64,000 nucleotides of DNA, from positions 47,183 to 111,182 of the forward strand of contig NZ_QRCB01000007.1 in assembly GCF_009833095.1 (NCBI RefSeq), written 5' to 3'. The notes beneath the pieces were generated by a model that saw only the letters and a list, made by a program, of their open reading frames with translations, had not been told where the DNA came from and did no database searches. The first letter of the stretch is position 1. Each line of letters begins with the position of its first letter. A program made the translations under genes and the position numbers. Positions 17,213 through 27,166 of this stretch are shown piece by piece. This DNA is from Nitrosomonas sp. JL21 (GTDB lineage Bacteria > Pseudomonadota > Gammaproteobacteria > Burkholderiales > Nitrosomonadaceae).

Positions 17213-18397
17213 TTACAGCATGCGGCTCATATCTCCTCTGTGAAAACCCATCAATGGCTCGGGAAAATCTTTTACAAATGCGATGGCTTTGAACAATTCG
17301 CCCATCTCAGCAGGGCTGATGAGTCTATGCAGTTGATTGGCCTGAGGTAAGTAATGCGTGAGATCCTCTGCAGAGGTCTGGGCCAGGATGTCAGTGATGC
17401 CGCAATTGATCAAGAAGTGCGCCTGCGTCGTATAACCGCCAAGCTCTAAATGGGTATTCTCAACTGTCTGAGTAATGGCACTGAAATCGACATGACTGGT
17501 GATATCTTGTAGTCCCGGCAAATAAAACGGATCGCCATGCGTATGGTGACGATAATGGCACATCAATGTCCCCTCACTGCGCTGCGGATGATAATACTCA
17601 TTACGGCCGAAACCATAGTCGATCAATAAAATGACGCCTTGTTGCAGGATGTCGGACAGACTGCGCATGAAATACCGAGCATTCAAATTGATTTCACTGA
17701 AATACGGGTGCGACGATCCGCCGAGATTGATCAATGATGACAAGGTTTCAGCCATTGCACGAAGTTCAGCACTCAGAATCGGGCGATTTTGCCAGACAAA
17801 TTGCTCATTCTCCCATGCCACGCCTCGTTCAAATGCTGCATTGCTATGCCATACGATGCTATGCACCGGCATGGCATCCAGCACTTCATTTGCGAGCATG
17901 ACACCACTGAATCGAGGCGGTATTTGCTCGAGCCATTCGATGATTGCTGTGAGGTGAGGAGCATGCTCTGCCAGTAGCGCTTGTTGCCGTGAGCGCAACT
18001 CTGCGCTCACGTCGAGAATATAATATTTTCTGGGTAAGGCATTGGATCGTTCCAGTTCAAGCAATATATCCAGCGCCAGTTTCCCAGATCCAGCACCAAA
18101 TTCAAGTAGATCGGGGGTAGACATACAGTGGATTATTTGCTTGATTTGCTGAGCCACTGCCCGACCGAATAACGGAGATATTTCCGGGGCCGTGACAAAA
18201 TCTCCCGCGCTGCCCAGCTTGGTTGCGCCGCTGCTGTAATAACCGAGTCCTGGCGCATACAACGCCAAATGCATGAATTGCTCAAATGAAATCCAACCGC
18301 CGGCGGCGACTATCTTATCGCGTATCCTCATCTGTACCGAACGGCTATGGTTCAATGCGTCTTCGTTGGCAAGTGGCAAAGTCTTCGGTGCAGACAT
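17213..18397 (-). CDS. MidA/NDUFAF7-type SAM-dependent methyltransferase
   Basis: A 394-residue cytoplasmic protein of the COG1565 (DUF185) family. The signature GDFVTAPEISPLFGRAVAQQI (about residues 65-86) precedes the SAM-binding motif LLEFGAGSGKLALDIL. Downstream are ILDVSAELRSRQQALL and GVMLANEVLDAMPV, then LLIDYGFGRNEYYHPQRSEGTLMCHYRHH. Eukaryotic homologs (NDUFAF7) methylate an arginine of complex I; bacterial substrates are not established. Length is normal for bacterial members. It is divergent from the pteridine reductase gene, a pairing common in betaproteobacteria, with a 77-base shared promoter region. Confidence 0.85.
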   Translation of the reverse strand: MSAPKTLPLANEDALNHSRSVQMRIRDKIVAAGGWISFEQFMHLALYAPGLGYYSSGATKLGSAGDFVTAPEISPLFGRAVAQQIKQIIHCMSTPDLLEFGAGSGKLALDILLELERSNALPRKYYILDVSAELRSRQQALLAEHAPHLTAIIEWLEQIPPRFSGVMLANEVLDAMPVHSIVWHSNAAFERGVAWENEQFVWQNRPILSAELRAMAETLSSLINLGGSSHPYFSEINLNARYFMRSLSDILQQGVILLIDYGFGRNEYYHPQRSEGTLMCHYRHHTHGDPFYLPGLQDITSHVDFSAITQTVENTHLELGGYTTQAHFLINCGITDILAQTSAEDLTHYLPQANQLHRLISPAEMGELFKAIAFVKDFPEPLMGFHRGDMSRML

Positions 18398-18474
18398 AGG
18401 AAAAAGTGTTGTGATACATTGCAGCTTGTTGATGATCTCAATATATAGTGTAGCAGTTGTTTGAGGAGGTGTAA

Positions 18475-19215
18475 GTGCGAGACAGCGTAATTTTGATTAC
18501 CGGAGGCGCCAAGCGGGTCGGAGCATCGATTTGCCGGCGGCTGCATGCACATGGCGCGCGGCTGATCATTCATTATCGGACTTCTCTGCACGAAGCCAAG
18601 GCTCTGCACGATGAATTGACTCGGCAGCGGCCGGATTCGGTGGCATTGGTGCAAGCGGATTTACTGGACATTGAATTATTACCCGAGCTGATCGAAAAAT
18701 CAGTGCAACGCTTTGGTCGATTAGATGGATTGATCAATAACGCCTCAAGTTTTTTTCCAACCCCGCTGCCGCAATTGACTCAGGCCGACTGGATTGATCT
18801 CGTCGGCAGCAACCTTCAGGCGCCGCTGTTCTTATCTCAGGCAGCTGCGCCTTATCTGAAGCAGCAGCGGGGTTGTATCGTGAATATTGTCGATATTCAT
18901 ACCGAGCGGCCTTTGAAAAATTATGTCATCTACAATGCCGCCAAGGGTGGATTATTGGCGTTAACGAAATCACTCGCTGTCGAGATGTCGCCAGAAGTGC
19001 GCGTCAATGGCGTTTCACCGGGGCCGATTCTATGGCCGGAAGAAGGAGAGTGGGCTGATGAAGCGGCACGCCGGCAAATCATTGACAGCACCTTGTTGAA
19101 ACGCTGCGGGGAGCCCGATGACATCGCCCGCACCGTGCAATTTCTAATTGCTGATGCACCTTATATCACTGGGCAGACGATTGCGGTCGACGGCGGCCGC
19201 AGTATCCACTTGTGA
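18475..19215 (+). CDS. Pteridine reductase (SDR family)
   Basis: A 246-residue short-chain dehydrogenase. The N-terminal ITGGAKRVGASICRRLHAHG is the NADPH-binding glycine motif, in the TGGAKRxG form typical of pteridine reductases. NNASSF follows, and the catalytic Tyr/Lys lie in YNAAKGG. GVSPGPILWPEE is also characteristic of the PTR1/FolM group. Family members reduce dihydrobiopterin or dihydrofolate. The gene starts with GTG at 18475 behind GAGGAGGTGTA, a strong and well-spaced ribosome site. Confidence 0.85.
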   Translation: MRDSVILITGGAKRVGASICRRLHAHGARLIIHYRTSLHEAKALHDELTRQRPDSVALVQADLLDIELLPELIEKSVQRFGRLDGLINNASSFFPTPLPQLTQADWIDLVGSNLQAPLFLSQAAAPYLKQQRGCIVNIVDIHTERPLKNYVIYNAAKGGLLALTKSLAVEMSPEVRVNGVSPGPILWPEEGEWADEAARRQIIDSTLLKRCGEPDDIARTVQFLIADAPYITGQTIAVDGGRSIHL

Positions 19216-19240
19216 TTTAAAAACCTACCGGTGCGAGCGG

Positions 19241-19579
19241 TTATTCGCCAAACGCATTTTTGATCCATTCGATATGCTCACCATCGCTCCCAGATAGCAA
19301 CAGGGCATCAAATCGGCATGCCGGTTCGTGGCCGATTTCTGCCAGATAGTGCCGGGCCGTTTGCAGAAGCTTGGCCTGCTTCGCAGCGGTAATGCTGCCG
19401 GCTGCGCCGCCATGCTTCTGAGTGCTGCGCTGGCGCACTTCGATAAATACCAAGGTGCTGCCTTCACGCATGATCAAATCGATTTCACCAAAGCGGCAAC
19501 GGTAATTTTTCACTATCAATTGCAGGTGCTGGCGCTGCAGATATGCCAATGCTCGGTACTCGGCGTCATTGCCTTTCAT
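19241..19579 (-). CDS. yraN: YraN-family (UPF0102) nuclease-like protein
   Basis: A 112-residue protein with the UPF0102 signature: AEYRALAYLQRQHLQLIVKNYRCRFGEIDLIMREGSTLVFIEVRQRS. The E, D and E-x-R/K positions match the Holliday-junction-resolvase-like fold, but a function is not firmly established. The start at 19579 overlaps the end of the LpoA-like gene by 14 bases. The order rsmI / lpoA-yraN is conserved in many proteobacteria (yraL-yraM-yraN), which supports the assignment. Confidence 0.88.
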   Translation of the reverse strand: MKGNDAEYRALAYLQRQHLQLIVKNYRCRFGEIDLIMREGSTLVFIEVRQRSTQKHGGAAGSITAAKQAKLLQTARHYLAEIGHEPACRFDALLLSGSDGEHIEWIKNAFGE

Positions 19580-20687
19580 AGGGAGCGAATTCTTGCTGAG
19601 ATCTGATCAACTGGACTTTTCCCTGCTCAAACCGGGCAGCAACAGGCTCACGCACAAAATGATTCGGGGGCACGAAACGGATATGGCCCGTGACGCCGTC
19701 AAAGGGAATTTCTTCGATCGGCTGCGACATCGGCGGCAATAGATGGGTCATCAAACGAAAGGCATCGATTCCCAGCGCATAAAGACGCTTCATATCCGCG
19801 CTCTTGCTGGCGCTGGGATGACCATACGCCATGACTGCTGGATGATCGGGTTGCAATAACCAAGGCATATCGACAAATTCGATGCCGTTCAGATCATTAT
19901 TCAGTAAAAAATTTTCGGCATCGGTAAAAATTTGCGACGTGGCAAAGACCGGAGCATCCGGATCCAGATATGGTCGGATGACGCGGGATTTGGCGGCATC
20001 CAGCGCGAGAAAAATCAAATGATCAGGATCGGCCGTAATCGTTCGTAATTGCTGCAGCTTGGCGGGGTCTTCACTATAGCGGATAGCCTCTGCCGTTTTG
20101 CCGATCTCGCTGTGCCACTGTTCGGAAAAGGCTGTTTGCAGACGTTTGGATAATCCACTGTCATCAGTGATGATGAACGCATGATTTTTGCCGCTCGCAT
20201 AGGCTAATCGAGCGATTTGACTGGCCTCGGTTTCCATGCGCAAACCAAACAAATAAAGCTTGGATGACAGCGCAGCCACACCGTCGGAAGTATTCAGCGC
20301 CAATGTGGGCACATCCAGATGCTCCGTCGATGCGATTGCCGAAACGCCATCGCGGGTCAATGGGCCAACCACGAAAGCTGCGCCGGCAGCCAGCGCCTGC
20401 TGGTGGGTGGCAAAAATATCCAAAGGATCGTCGGAGGTCGAATAAAACCGGATCACATAGGGAAGCTGCTTTTCACGCAACGTCGCAGCTGCAAAGCCCT
20501 CTTTTACCATCGTTGCTGCTTCGCCGAACGACGATGATTCCAACGGCAGGATGACTGCAATATGACGTATGATGGGCGCTTCGAACGTTGTTTGTGGTTG
20601 AGGATGTTCCGCTGAATCCATGGCACTTGCCGATGAAGTGATGAACAACAGACCGCTGACCAGAAACAGAAAATAAAAACGTTGCAT
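19566..20687 (-). CDS. LpoA-like penicillin-binding protein activator (LppC family)
   Basis: A 373-residue secreted protein with a type I periplasmic-binding fold: IRHIAVILPLESSSFGEAATMVKEGFAAATLREKQLPYVIRFYSTSDDP, AAGAAFVVGPLTRDGVSAIA, and near the end FDGVTGHIRFVPPNHFVREPVAARFEQGKVQLI. This is the C-terminal half of E. coli LpoA; the N-terminal TPR half is absent. The start at 20687 gives MQRFYFLFLVSGLLFITSSASAMDS, a signal peptide without a clear lipobox. LpoA lipoproteins stimulate PBP1a in cell-wall synthesis; without the lipid anchor and TPR half the role here is uncertain. Confidence 0.76.
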   Translation of the reverse strand: MQRFYFLFLVSGLLFITSSASAMDSAEHPQPQTTFEAPIIRHIAVILPLESSSFGEAATMVKEGFAAATLREKQLPYVIRFYSTSDDPLDIFATHQQALAAGAAFVVGPLTRDGVSAIASTEHLDVPTLALNTSDGVAALSSKLYLFGLRMETEASQIARLAYASGKNHAFIITDDSGLSKRLQTAFSEQWHSEIGKTAEAIRYSEDPAKLQQLRTITADPDHLIFLALDAAKSRVIRPYLDPDAPVFATSQIFTDAENFLLNNDLNGIEFVDMPWLLQPDHPAVMAYGHPSASKSADMKRLYALGIDAFRLMTHLLPPMSQPIEEIPFDGVTGHIRFVPPNHFVREPVAARFEQGKVQLIRSQQEFAPYERQ

Positions 20688-20697
20688 AGTGAAGATC

Positions 20698-21552
20698 ATG
20701 CTTAAAAAAAATGCATTATATGTGGTTGCGACACCGATAGGAAACTTGAACGATATCAGCCTACGCGCGCTGGAGATACTGGCTCATGTTGATGTGGTCG
20801 CTGCCGAGCACACGCAGAATTCCAGGCACTTGTTGACAAAACATGGGGTTAAGGCTCAATTGATCCATGTGCATCAGCATAATGAGCGATCATCGGCTGA
20901 CACGATCCTATCCCTATTGAGCGCCGGTAAAAGTGTTGCCTTGATCACCGATGCCGGAACGCCGTGCATCTCGGATCCCGGGGCTCTGGTCGTGCAGGAA
21001 GTAAGAAAACAAGGTTTCACGGTGATTCCGATCCCTGGCGCAAATGCGGCGATCTGCGCGTTGTCAGCCAGTGGAATCATGCATCCGCATTTTTTGTTTT
21101 ATGGGTTCTTACCGGCTAAATCCGGTCTACGAAAACAAGAATTAACCACTTTGAAATCATATTTCTGCACGTTGATTTTTTATGAAGCGCCTCATCGCAT
21201 CCTGGAATGTATCACCGATATGCAAAGCATATTCGGGCCACAGCGCACCATCACGATTGCACGTGAATTAACCAAGTTATTTGAAACGATCAAAACCGGT
21301 ACGCTCGAAGAAATCAATGCCTGGCTACAGGCAGACAGCAATCAGCAAAAAGGCGAGTTCGTCGTGTTGGTGGAGGGCGCTGAAATCCAGGAAAAAAACC
21401 AACTCAGCGAACAGGCGCAACACACGCTGAAATGTCTGCTGGCCGAATTACCCCTCAAGCAGGCCGTCAAATTAACGGCAGAGATTACTGCGGAAAATAA
21501 AAATGCACTTTATCAATTGGCATTGGAATTAAAAAAACTTGGAGAATGCTAG
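20698..21552 (+). CDS. rsmI: 16S rRNA 2'-O-methyltransferase RsmI
   Basis: A 284-residue tetrapyrrole-methylase-fold enzyme that methylates the ribose of C1402 in 16S rRNA with SAM. The signatures are LYVVATPIGNLNDISLRALEIL at the N-terminus, AGTPCISDPGALVVQ and PIPGANAAICALSASG, plus YEAPHRILECI and TIARELTKLFETI. The ATG at 20698 is preferred over an in-frame GTG at 20689. The start lies only 10 bases from the divergent LpoA-like start, so the two share one compact promoter region. Confidence 0.93.
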   Translation: MLKKNALYVVATPIGNLNDISLRALEILAHVDVVAAEHTQNSRHLLTKHGVKAQLIHVHQHNERSSADTILSLLSAGKSVALITDAGTPCISDPGALVVQEVRKQGFTVIPIPGANAAICALSASGIMHPHFLFYGFLPAKSGLRKQELTTLKSYFCTLIFYEAPHRILECITDMQSIFGPQRTITIARELTKLFETIKTGTLEEINAWLQADSNQQKGEFVVLVEGAEIQEKNQLSEQAQHTLKCLLAELPLKQAVKLTAEITAENKNALYQLALELKKLGEC

Positions 21553-21712
21553 CTGGCGACGATCAGGCAAGGCAGAGTCGGGTAAGAGCACAGTTTGGGA
21601 AAAGTAAATGAGCATGTTGAACCTGATTTCTATACATGATAATTAAGCTCAGTAGCTTTCCCAACTCTCTCCCTACAAATGGCGGAATCCAAGACTCGAT
21701 TTGCGCTTGGCG

Positions 21713-21718
21713 TATAAT
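21713..21718 (+). promoter_or_regulatory. -10 element of pyrC
   Basis: TATAAT at 21713-21718 is a perfect -10 hexamer lying about 25 bases before the preferred GTG start of pyrC. The upstream -35 (CAAGAC near 21690) is poor. Its presence argues against translation starting at the TTG at 21701. Confidence 0.5.
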
Positions 21719-21742
21719 GCAATTTTCTCTCGGCAATCGATT

Positions 21743-22783
21743 GTGGACAGCATAACTCTTACCCGCCCGGACGATTGGCACGTTCATGTGCGTGATGGCG
21801 AACAGATGCGCGCTGTGCTGCCTCATACGGCACAGCAGTTCGCACGCGCCATCATCATGCCTAACTTGAGGCCTCCGATCACTACTACCGATTTGGCGGA
21901 ATCGTATCGAACACGCATTTTCACTGCGTTACCCGACGCTTTGAAATCACGGTTCGAACCGCTGGTGACGCTTTATTTGACGGATAACACGCCTCCCGAC
22001 GAAATCATCCGCGCCAAAGCAAGCGGTATCGTGCACGGCATCAAACTCTATCCGGCCGGTGCGACAACGAATTCAGATTCCGGTGTCACCGACATCGCCA
22101 AATGCTATGCCACGCTGGAAGCCATGCAATTGCATCAGATGCCGTTGCTGGTACATGGCGAAGTCACGGATACCGGGATTGATGTTTTTGATCGAGAGCG
22201 CACGTTCATCGATCGGGTACTGGCGCCGCTGACGCATTATTTTCCTGCGCTGCGCATCGTATTTGAGCATATTACTACCCGTGATGCGGTTGATTTTGTC
22301 AAACAATCCTCGGGCTGCGTGGCCGCAACGATAACTGCCCATCACTTATTGCTGAACCGTAACAGCTTGTTCCAAGGTGGCATCCGTCCGCACCATTATT
22401 GCTTGCCGATACTGAAGCGCGAAGAGCACCGGCAAGCGTTGCTGGCAGCTGCCACCAGCGGTAATGCCAAATTTTTTCTGGGCACTGACAGTGCGCCTCA
22501 CTCACAGGTCAACAAAGAAAACGCCTGTGGCTGCGCCGGTATTTTTACTGCCCATGCTGCGCTGGAACTCTATGCAACAGCTTTTGAACAAGCCAATGCC
22601 CTTGAAAAGCTCGAAGCTTTCGCCAGTTTCCATGGTGCGGATTTCTATCAGTTGCCGCGCAATGATGAACGCATTACGCTGCGCCGGCAACATTGGCAGA
22701 TCCCGAAAAGCTACGAATTTGCCGGCGAGGCGCTGATACCTATGTATGCTGGAGAAAAGCTGACCTGGAAGATGATGGCATAA
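21743..22783 (+). CDS. pyrC: Dihydroorotase
   Basis: A 346-residue class II dihydroorotase, catalysing the third step of pyrimidine biosynthesis (carbamoyl-aspartate to dihydroorotate). Metal and substrate residues are visible: DWHVHVRDG at the N-terminus, the lysine that is carbamylated in [15 protein letters not shown], then LVHGEV, FEHITT and [10 protein letters not shown]. The GTG at 21743 gives a length close to E. coli PyrC (348); an upstream TTG would place the perfect -10 hexamer inside the gene. It converges on the DCC-family gene. Confidence 0.93.
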   Translation: MDSITLTRPDDWHVHVRDGEQMRAVLPHTAQQFARAIIMPNLRPPITTTDLAESYRTRIFTALPDALKSRFEPLVTLYLTDNTPPDEIIRAKASGIVHGIKLYPAGATTNSDSGVTDIAKCYATLEAMQLHQMPLLVHGEVTDTGIDVFDRERTFIDRVLAPLTHYFPALRIVFEHITTRDAVDFVKQSSGCVAATITAHHLLLNRNSLFQGGIRPHHYCLPILKREEHRQALLAAATSGNAKFFLGTDSAPHSQVNKENACGCAGIFTAHAALELYATAFEQANALEKLEAFASFHGADFYQLPRNDERITLRRQHWQIPKSYEFAGEALIPMYAGEKLTWKMMA

Positions 22784-22806
22784 CCATCGGAGCGAATTAC
22801 CGGCAG

Positions 22807-23175
22807 TCACCAGTGTTTGAGCGCGCGATTCCACCGGTACAGCAGTCGTGCAAAGCCATTGTAGAAGAGGGGCGCCACAGATCTGATAATAGGCAATCGC
22901 AGCAATTTTCCCCATCCACGCTGACTCGGTGTGCGCTCGAACAATTCGGCGAACGCATCGATGCCAATGCAGAGCTCTCCATCGGCATCTCTGACATGCA
23001 AACGCTCCCTGATCTGCTCAAGCGGAATGCTTAGTTCCTGGGCAGCTTCCGGCATCTGATGCACATCGATCCATTCCGCATCGTCAACTCCGCATTGCTG
23101 CATGCGTTGCCGTTGCTTATGGATTCCTGCGTTACAAACGGGGCAGGCGCTGTTGTAATAGACTTTGACGGACAT
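22807..23175 (-). CDS. DCC-family thiol-disulfide oxidoreductase-like protein (DUF393)
   Basis: A 122-residue small cytoplasmic protein. The N-terminal VKVYYNSACPVCNAGI carries a CxxC redox pair (CPVC) after the first strand, and VRDADGELCIGIDAFAELF matches the second conserved block of the DUF393/DCC family. Family members are thioredoxin-like, but substrates are unknown. Length is normal. It ends 23 bases from the convergent pyrC stop. Confidence 0.85.
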   Translation of the reverse strand: MSVKVYYNSACPVCNAGIHKQRQRMQQCGVDDAEWIDVHQMPEAAQELSIPLEQIRERLHVRDADGELCIGIDAFAELFERTPSQRGWGKLLRLPIIRSVAPLFYNGFARLLYRWNRALKHW

Positions 23176-23215
23176 TGTCGAATCGCGATTCAGGTTAGAG
23201 CGCCATGATCTTGGT

Positions 23216-23857
23216 TCAATAAAACAATGAAAACGACATGCCCATCCAAATCATCACCAGCACGATCATGGTAATGCCAATGCCGATTGTGCCGATCAGC
23301 ATACCGATCAGGATCATGAAACCGTCCCGGTTCAATAATCCCAGCGACATGATCAGTATGCCGCAACCCGGCGGAAAATTCGTCAATGGCAAGGGTAGTG
23401 AAATAGAGAGAGCAAAAACAAACGAAAAAATCCCGATGATTCTTTCCCAGGTGTGAACCGTGATATAGGTCATGCGCGGATGCATGCGGTTCTCGAGCTT
23501 CTTGAGCCAGGGTGTAATCGCAGCGACGATTTTTTCCAGTACAGAACGCGGTATGCTTTTTTTCTCTATCCAGGCAGGCAGCCACGGTGCACGCATACCT
23601 AATACCATCTGCGTCGAGAAAATGAACAGCGGTATCGAAAATACCGTCGTATAGCCTGGCGGAACGGGCACCGGCAGGCAAATCGGTATCGATGCGATGG
23701 CCATCAGAATGCCGAAACCGCGCTCATGCAACGCATTTTTAATTTCACCGACCGTCATCGCGGTATTCTGGTTTTCTACGACGATAATCGCCAGAAAATC
23801 GGAAGTAGGGCGCTCGTTGATTGCCATGGGTAATCTTCCCTGTTCTTTCTCTGACAT
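23216..23857 (-). CDS. ExoD-family exopolysaccharide synthesis membrane protein
   Basis: A 213-residue integral membrane protein of the ExoD family. The sequence LHERGFGILMAIASIPICLPVPVPPGYTTVFSIPLFIFSTQMVLG is characteristic, followed by a basic loop (WIEKKSIPRSVLEKIV) and three further membrane segments rich in Leu, Ile and Met. ExoD was named for an exopolysaccharide and alkaline-stress phenotype in Sinorhizobium; the biochemical role is unknown. There is no polysaccharide gene cluster beside it. An in-frame internal ATG at 23827 is a possible alternative start. Confidence 0.8.
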   Translation of the reverse strand: MSEKEQGRLPMAINERPTSDFLAIIVVENQNTAMTVGEIKNALHERGFGILMAIASIPICLPVPVPPGYTTVFSIPLFIFSTQMVLGMRAPWLPAWIEKKSIPRSVLEKIVAAITPWLKKLENRMHPRMTYITVHTWERIIGIFSFVFALSISLPLPLTNFPPGCGILIMSLGLLNRDGFMILIGMLIGTIGIGITMIVLVMIWMGMSFSLFY

Positions 23858-23976
23858 ATTATCTGCCCAAAAAAAGGTGACAAAATCGATAATAAGCGCG
23901 GAATAGTGGGACTAATTCACGCTCGCCAGTTCGGGCGCCTCGTTCATCCTTTCCGCTGACTGTTTTTATCGGCCAA

Positions 23977-25200
23977 TCATTCATAACGAAGCGCATCGAC
24001 CGGTTTCAGCGAAGCTGCTTTCTTGGCTGGATAAAATCCAAAGAAAATACCCACAGCGGATGAAAACAAGAAAGCCAATCCAACCATTCCAGCGGTAATG
24101 ACGATCAGCATATCAGCAAAGCGGCTGACCAGCCAGGCGCCGCCGATGCCTATTATCAAGCCTATGATGCCGCCCATGAGGCAGATCATCATGGCTTCCA
24201 GCAGAAATTGCGTCAGAATGGCACGTTGATTCGCGCCTATCGCCATTCGTATGCCAATCTCACGGGTGCGTTCCGTGACAGATACCAGCATGATGTTCAT
24301 GATGCCAATACCGCCCACCAACAATGAAACGGATGCAATTGCTCCGAGCACAATCGACATGACTTTGGCGGCGTCGGTCGCAACATCGGCGATAGCGGTC
24401 AAGTTGCGTACCGTGAAATCATTTTCCTTGCCTTTGGGGATGCGATGGCGCTGACGCAATAGCTGGGTGATCTCGATTTCAGCGATATCCATGTCATCAG
24501 GCGTTTTTGCCTGCACCAGCATGTAGCGGATCGAGCCTGGAAATTGACTGCCGGTAATCTGGCGCTCACTCGTGCTGATAGGAATGATCACGGTATCATC
24601 CTGATCGCGTCCGGTCAGGCTTTGGCCTTTGGCCATGAGTATCCCGACCACGACAAAGGGGCGATTGCTGATGCGGATGGTTTTTCCGATAGGATCTTCT
24701 TCGTTGAACAAATTTTTGGCGGTCACAGAACCGAGAACCACGAAGCGCGCTGCAGAACGCAGATCAGACTCGGTAAAAGCAGCACCCGACTCCATTTTCC
24801 AATTGCCGACCTCGAAATAATTGGGCGTAGTACCGGTGATGATCGTGCTCCAGTTCTTGGCGCCATAATTCAACTGCACCGGCCCGGTCGTGACCGGAGC
24901 GGTAGCTTTGATCGATGTGAGTTCGGCGATCGCATGCGAGTCGTTGATGGTCAACGTTCTGACGCTGCCGCTACCGAAACTGAAGCCGCCAGACGAGGTT
25001 GCGCCTGGCACCACTAAAAATAAATTGCTGCCCATCGCGGCGATGGTTTCATTGATTTTGGTACGCGCGCCTTGGCCGATCGATAGCATCAGCACGACAG
25101 CGGCAACGCCGATGATCATGCCGAGCATGGTCAGGCCCGTGCGCAGCCGGTTCTGCCGTAAGGCGCGCAGCGCCTCGCCAATGATCGAGAGCAAGTTCAT
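23977..25200 (-). CDS. macB: MacB-type ABC transporter permease
   Basis: A 407-residue FtsX-like permease. The first helix is followed by GLTMLGMIIGVAAVVLMLSIGQGA, then a periplasmic MacB-PCD domain (about 45-265). The C-terminal three-helix FtsX core follows: ASVSLLVGGIGIMNIMLVSVTERTREIGIRMAIGA ... PAKKAASLKPVDALRYE. It forms the membrane half of a MacAB-type exporter; the ATPase is encoded separately just upstream, unlike the fused E. coli MacB. It is the last gene of the bepA-like, macA, ATPase, permease operon. The exported substrate is not evident. Confidence 0.86.
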   Translation of the reverse strand: MNLLSIIGEALRALRQNRLRTGLTMLGMIIGVAAVVLMLSIGQGARTKINETIAAMGSNLFLVVPGATSSGGFSFGSGSVRTLTINDSHAIAELTSIKATAPVTTGPVQLNYGAKNWSTIITGTTPNYFEVGNWKMESGAAFTESDLRSAARFVVLGSVTAKNLFNEEDPIGKTIRISNRPFVVVGILMAKGQSLTGRDQDDTVIIPISTSERQITGSQFPGSIRYMLVQAKTPDDMDIAEIEITQLLRQRHRIPKGKENDFTVRNLTAIADVATDAAKVMSIVLGAIASVSLLVGGIGIMNIMLVSVTERTREIGIRMAIGANQRAILTQFLLEAMMICLMGGIIGLIIGIGGAWLVSRFADMLIVITAGMVGLAFLFSSAVGIFFGFYPAKKAASLKPVDALRYE

Positions 25201-25241
25201 GTGTCAGTGGTAATTCCAGATCATGATCAACGTAATCGCTA

Positions 25242-26015
25242 TCAAAGTGATGGAAACGATGGCGTTCCGCCAGGTGCTGTTTCATGGCGATTCTTCTCGT
25301 CAAGAACGATATGCCCATCTTTTAGCCGGATCAAGCGATGAGCGTACGCAGCGATATCGTCTTCATGCGTCACCAGGACGATGGTAATCCCCTGTTCGCG
25401 ATTGAGTTGATCGAACAATAGCATAATTTCCCGGCTGGTCTGCGTATCCAAATTGCCGGTCGGCTCATCCGCCAGGATCAGCGGCGGATGGTTGACGAGT
25501 GCGCGGCTGATGGCCACTCGCTGCTGTTGTCCGCCGGAAAGCTGATTGGGTTGATGCATCGCGAAATTTTCCAAGCCGGTGCGGCGCAAAAGTTCCAACG
25601 CGCGTTTGCGGCTTTGCGCACGGCTGATGCCAGCATACAACAGCGGTGTTGCGACATTGTCCAGCGCGGTCATGCGCTTGAGCAGGTTGAATCCCTGGAA
25701 TACAAAACCGATTTTCTCATTGCGAATACGAGCGAGCTCATCTTTGCTGAGTGTCGCGACATTTTTTTCAGCAAGCCAATACGATCCGCTGGTCGGCGTA
25801 TCCAGACAGCCGAGAATATTCATCAGGGTAGATTTGCCTGAACCGGAATGACCCATGATGGCGACGAACTCGCCTTGCTGGATAGTCAGATGAATATCAA
25901 ATAAAACTTGATTAGTGATGGTTTTGCCCGATGCATCCTGCAAGCTATAGCTTTTGCAGAGCCGTTCTATCTGGATCAGCGGGTAAGCGGCCGGGTTTAA
26001 TGATTGTGCGGGCAT
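25242..26015 (-). CDS. MacB-type ABC transporter ATP-binding protein
   Basis: A 257-residue LolD/MacB-class ATPase. Walker A is [15 protein letters not shown], the Q-loop lies in [12 protein letters not shown], the signature is [15 protein letters not shown], Walker B is [14 protein letters not shown], and the H-loop is in [13 protein letters not shown]. This class powers mechanotransmission of periplasmic substrates through a TolC-like duct rather than transmembrane pumping. The start overlaps the macA stop by one base (TGATG). A C-terminal tail (about 15 residues) is not conserved. Confidence 0.9.
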   Translation of the reverse strand: MPAQSLNPAAYPLIQIERLCKSYSLQDASGKTITNQVLFDIHLTIQQGEFVAIMGHSGSGKSTLMNILGCLDTPTSGSYWLAEKNVATLSKDELARIRNEKIGFVFQGFNLLKRMTALDNVATPLLYAGISRAQSRKRALELLRRTGLENFAMHQPNQLSGGQQQRVAISRALVNHPPLILADEPTGNLDTQTSREIMLLFDQLNREQGITIVLVTHEDDIAAYAHRLIRLKDGHIVLDEKNRHETAPGGTPSFPSL

Positions 26016-27160
26016 CAGAATACCCGTAGTTTGAATTTGCTTTCCGATTCCTTTTTGTCAACGATTTCGCTGATGATGACTTTATCGCCTTCGTTGATGT
26101 CGCCTGTGACGATTTCAGTGAAATTGCCATCTGTAATGCCGGTAGTGATACTGACCTCAATCGATTGATTATCGGAAAGCCGGTACACCGTCGATTGAGC
26201 AGTGGATTTTGCCGGCTTGGGACTCTGGCTCGATTCGTTGTCTTTGGGCTGATAACGCAATGCAGCATTGGATACCCGCAACACGTCGGTTTTCTGCATC
26301 ACGACGAAGTGAATGTTTGCCGTCATGCCCGGCAATAGCGTGCCATCCTCATTATCCACCATGGCGACGACATTATAGGTGACCACATTTTCCTGGATGG
26401 TGGGATTGAGCCGGACTTGTCTGACTGTGCCGGTATATTTTCGCTGCGGAAAAGCGTCTACGGTGAAATTGATGGATTGGTCAATATGCAATTGACCGAT
26501 ATCGGCTTCGGCAACGCTGATATTGATCTGCATTCGGCGCAGATCCTTGGCGATCTGGAACAGCGTGGGCGTTTGAAAATTCGCTGCGACCGTCTGGCCG
26601 ATATCGACATCCCGTGCAATGACGACACCGGAAATCGGGGAACGGATGACGCTGTAATTGAGATTGGCCTGGTCGCGCTCAACCTGAGCCTTGCTGATCG
26701 CAAGCTGCGCATGCGCGGCTTCGACTTCCTGTTCGACGATTTCCAATGCTTCGGGGGAAATGAACTCCTTTTCCTTCAATAACCGGTTGCGTTTCAGTTT
26801 GGCTTCAGCAATCTTTACCGCCACCTGGGCATTGAGCAGATTTGCCTTGGATTGCTGCAATTGCGCGCGCAGCAATGCCGGATCCAGTTCTGCCAGTATC
26901 TGGCCGATTTCCACCTGATCATTATAATCGGCGTACAGCTTGGCCACCGTGCCGGAAATCTGCGTCCCGACATTGACAAGCACAACTGGCGTCAATGTGC
27001 CATTGGCAGAGATGCTCTGCACGATATCACCTCGTTCTACCGTACGGGTTTTATATTGAGTAGATTTGCCTTCCTTATTTTCATTGCCATACCAATACAT
27101 GACGGCAACCGAGATTATCGCGGCGGCAATGATAGAGTGTTTGAAGCTGATCGTGATCAT
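26015..27160 (-). CDS. macA: MacA-type periplasmic adaptor protein
   Basis: A 381-residue membrane-fusion protein. The N-terminal anchor (SIIAAAIISVAVMYWYG) is followed by a barrel-sandwich/lipoyl half (ERGDIVQSISANGTLTPVVLVNVGTQISGTVAKLYADYNDQVEIGQILAELD). A long alpha-hairpin follows (about 85-165), then the second lipoyl half (VIRSPISGVVIARDVDIGQTVAANFQTPTLF) and beta-barrel domains. It bridges the MacB-like complex to an outer-membrane channel; no TolC gene is in the window. The start lies six bases after the preceding gene's stop. Confidence 0.87.
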   Translation of the reverse strand: MITISFKHSIIAAAIISVAVMYWYGNENKEGKSTQYKTRTVERGDIVQSISANGTLTPVVLVNVGTQISGTVAKLYADYNDQVEIGQILAELDPALLRAQLQQSKANLLNAQVAVKIAEAKLKRNRLLKEKEFISPEALEIVEQEVEAAHAQLAISKAQVERDQANLNYSVIRSPISGVVIARDVDIGQTVAANFQTPTLFQIAKDLRRMQINISVAEADIGQLHIDQSINFTVDAFPQRKYTGTVRQVRLNPTIQENVVTYNVVAMVDNEDGTLLPGMTANIHFVVMQKTDVLRVSNAALRYQPKDNESSQSPKPAKSTAQSTVYRLSDNQSIEVSITTGITDGNFTEIVTGDINEGDKVIISEIVDKKESESKFKLRVF

Positions 27161-27166
27161 GCAAGT

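Noticed and set aside
21553..21742. Possible RNase P RNA between rsmI and pyrC, where some betaproteobacteria carry rnpB near rsmI
   Set aside because: The gap is under 200 bases and lacks the conserved RNase P RNA motifs.
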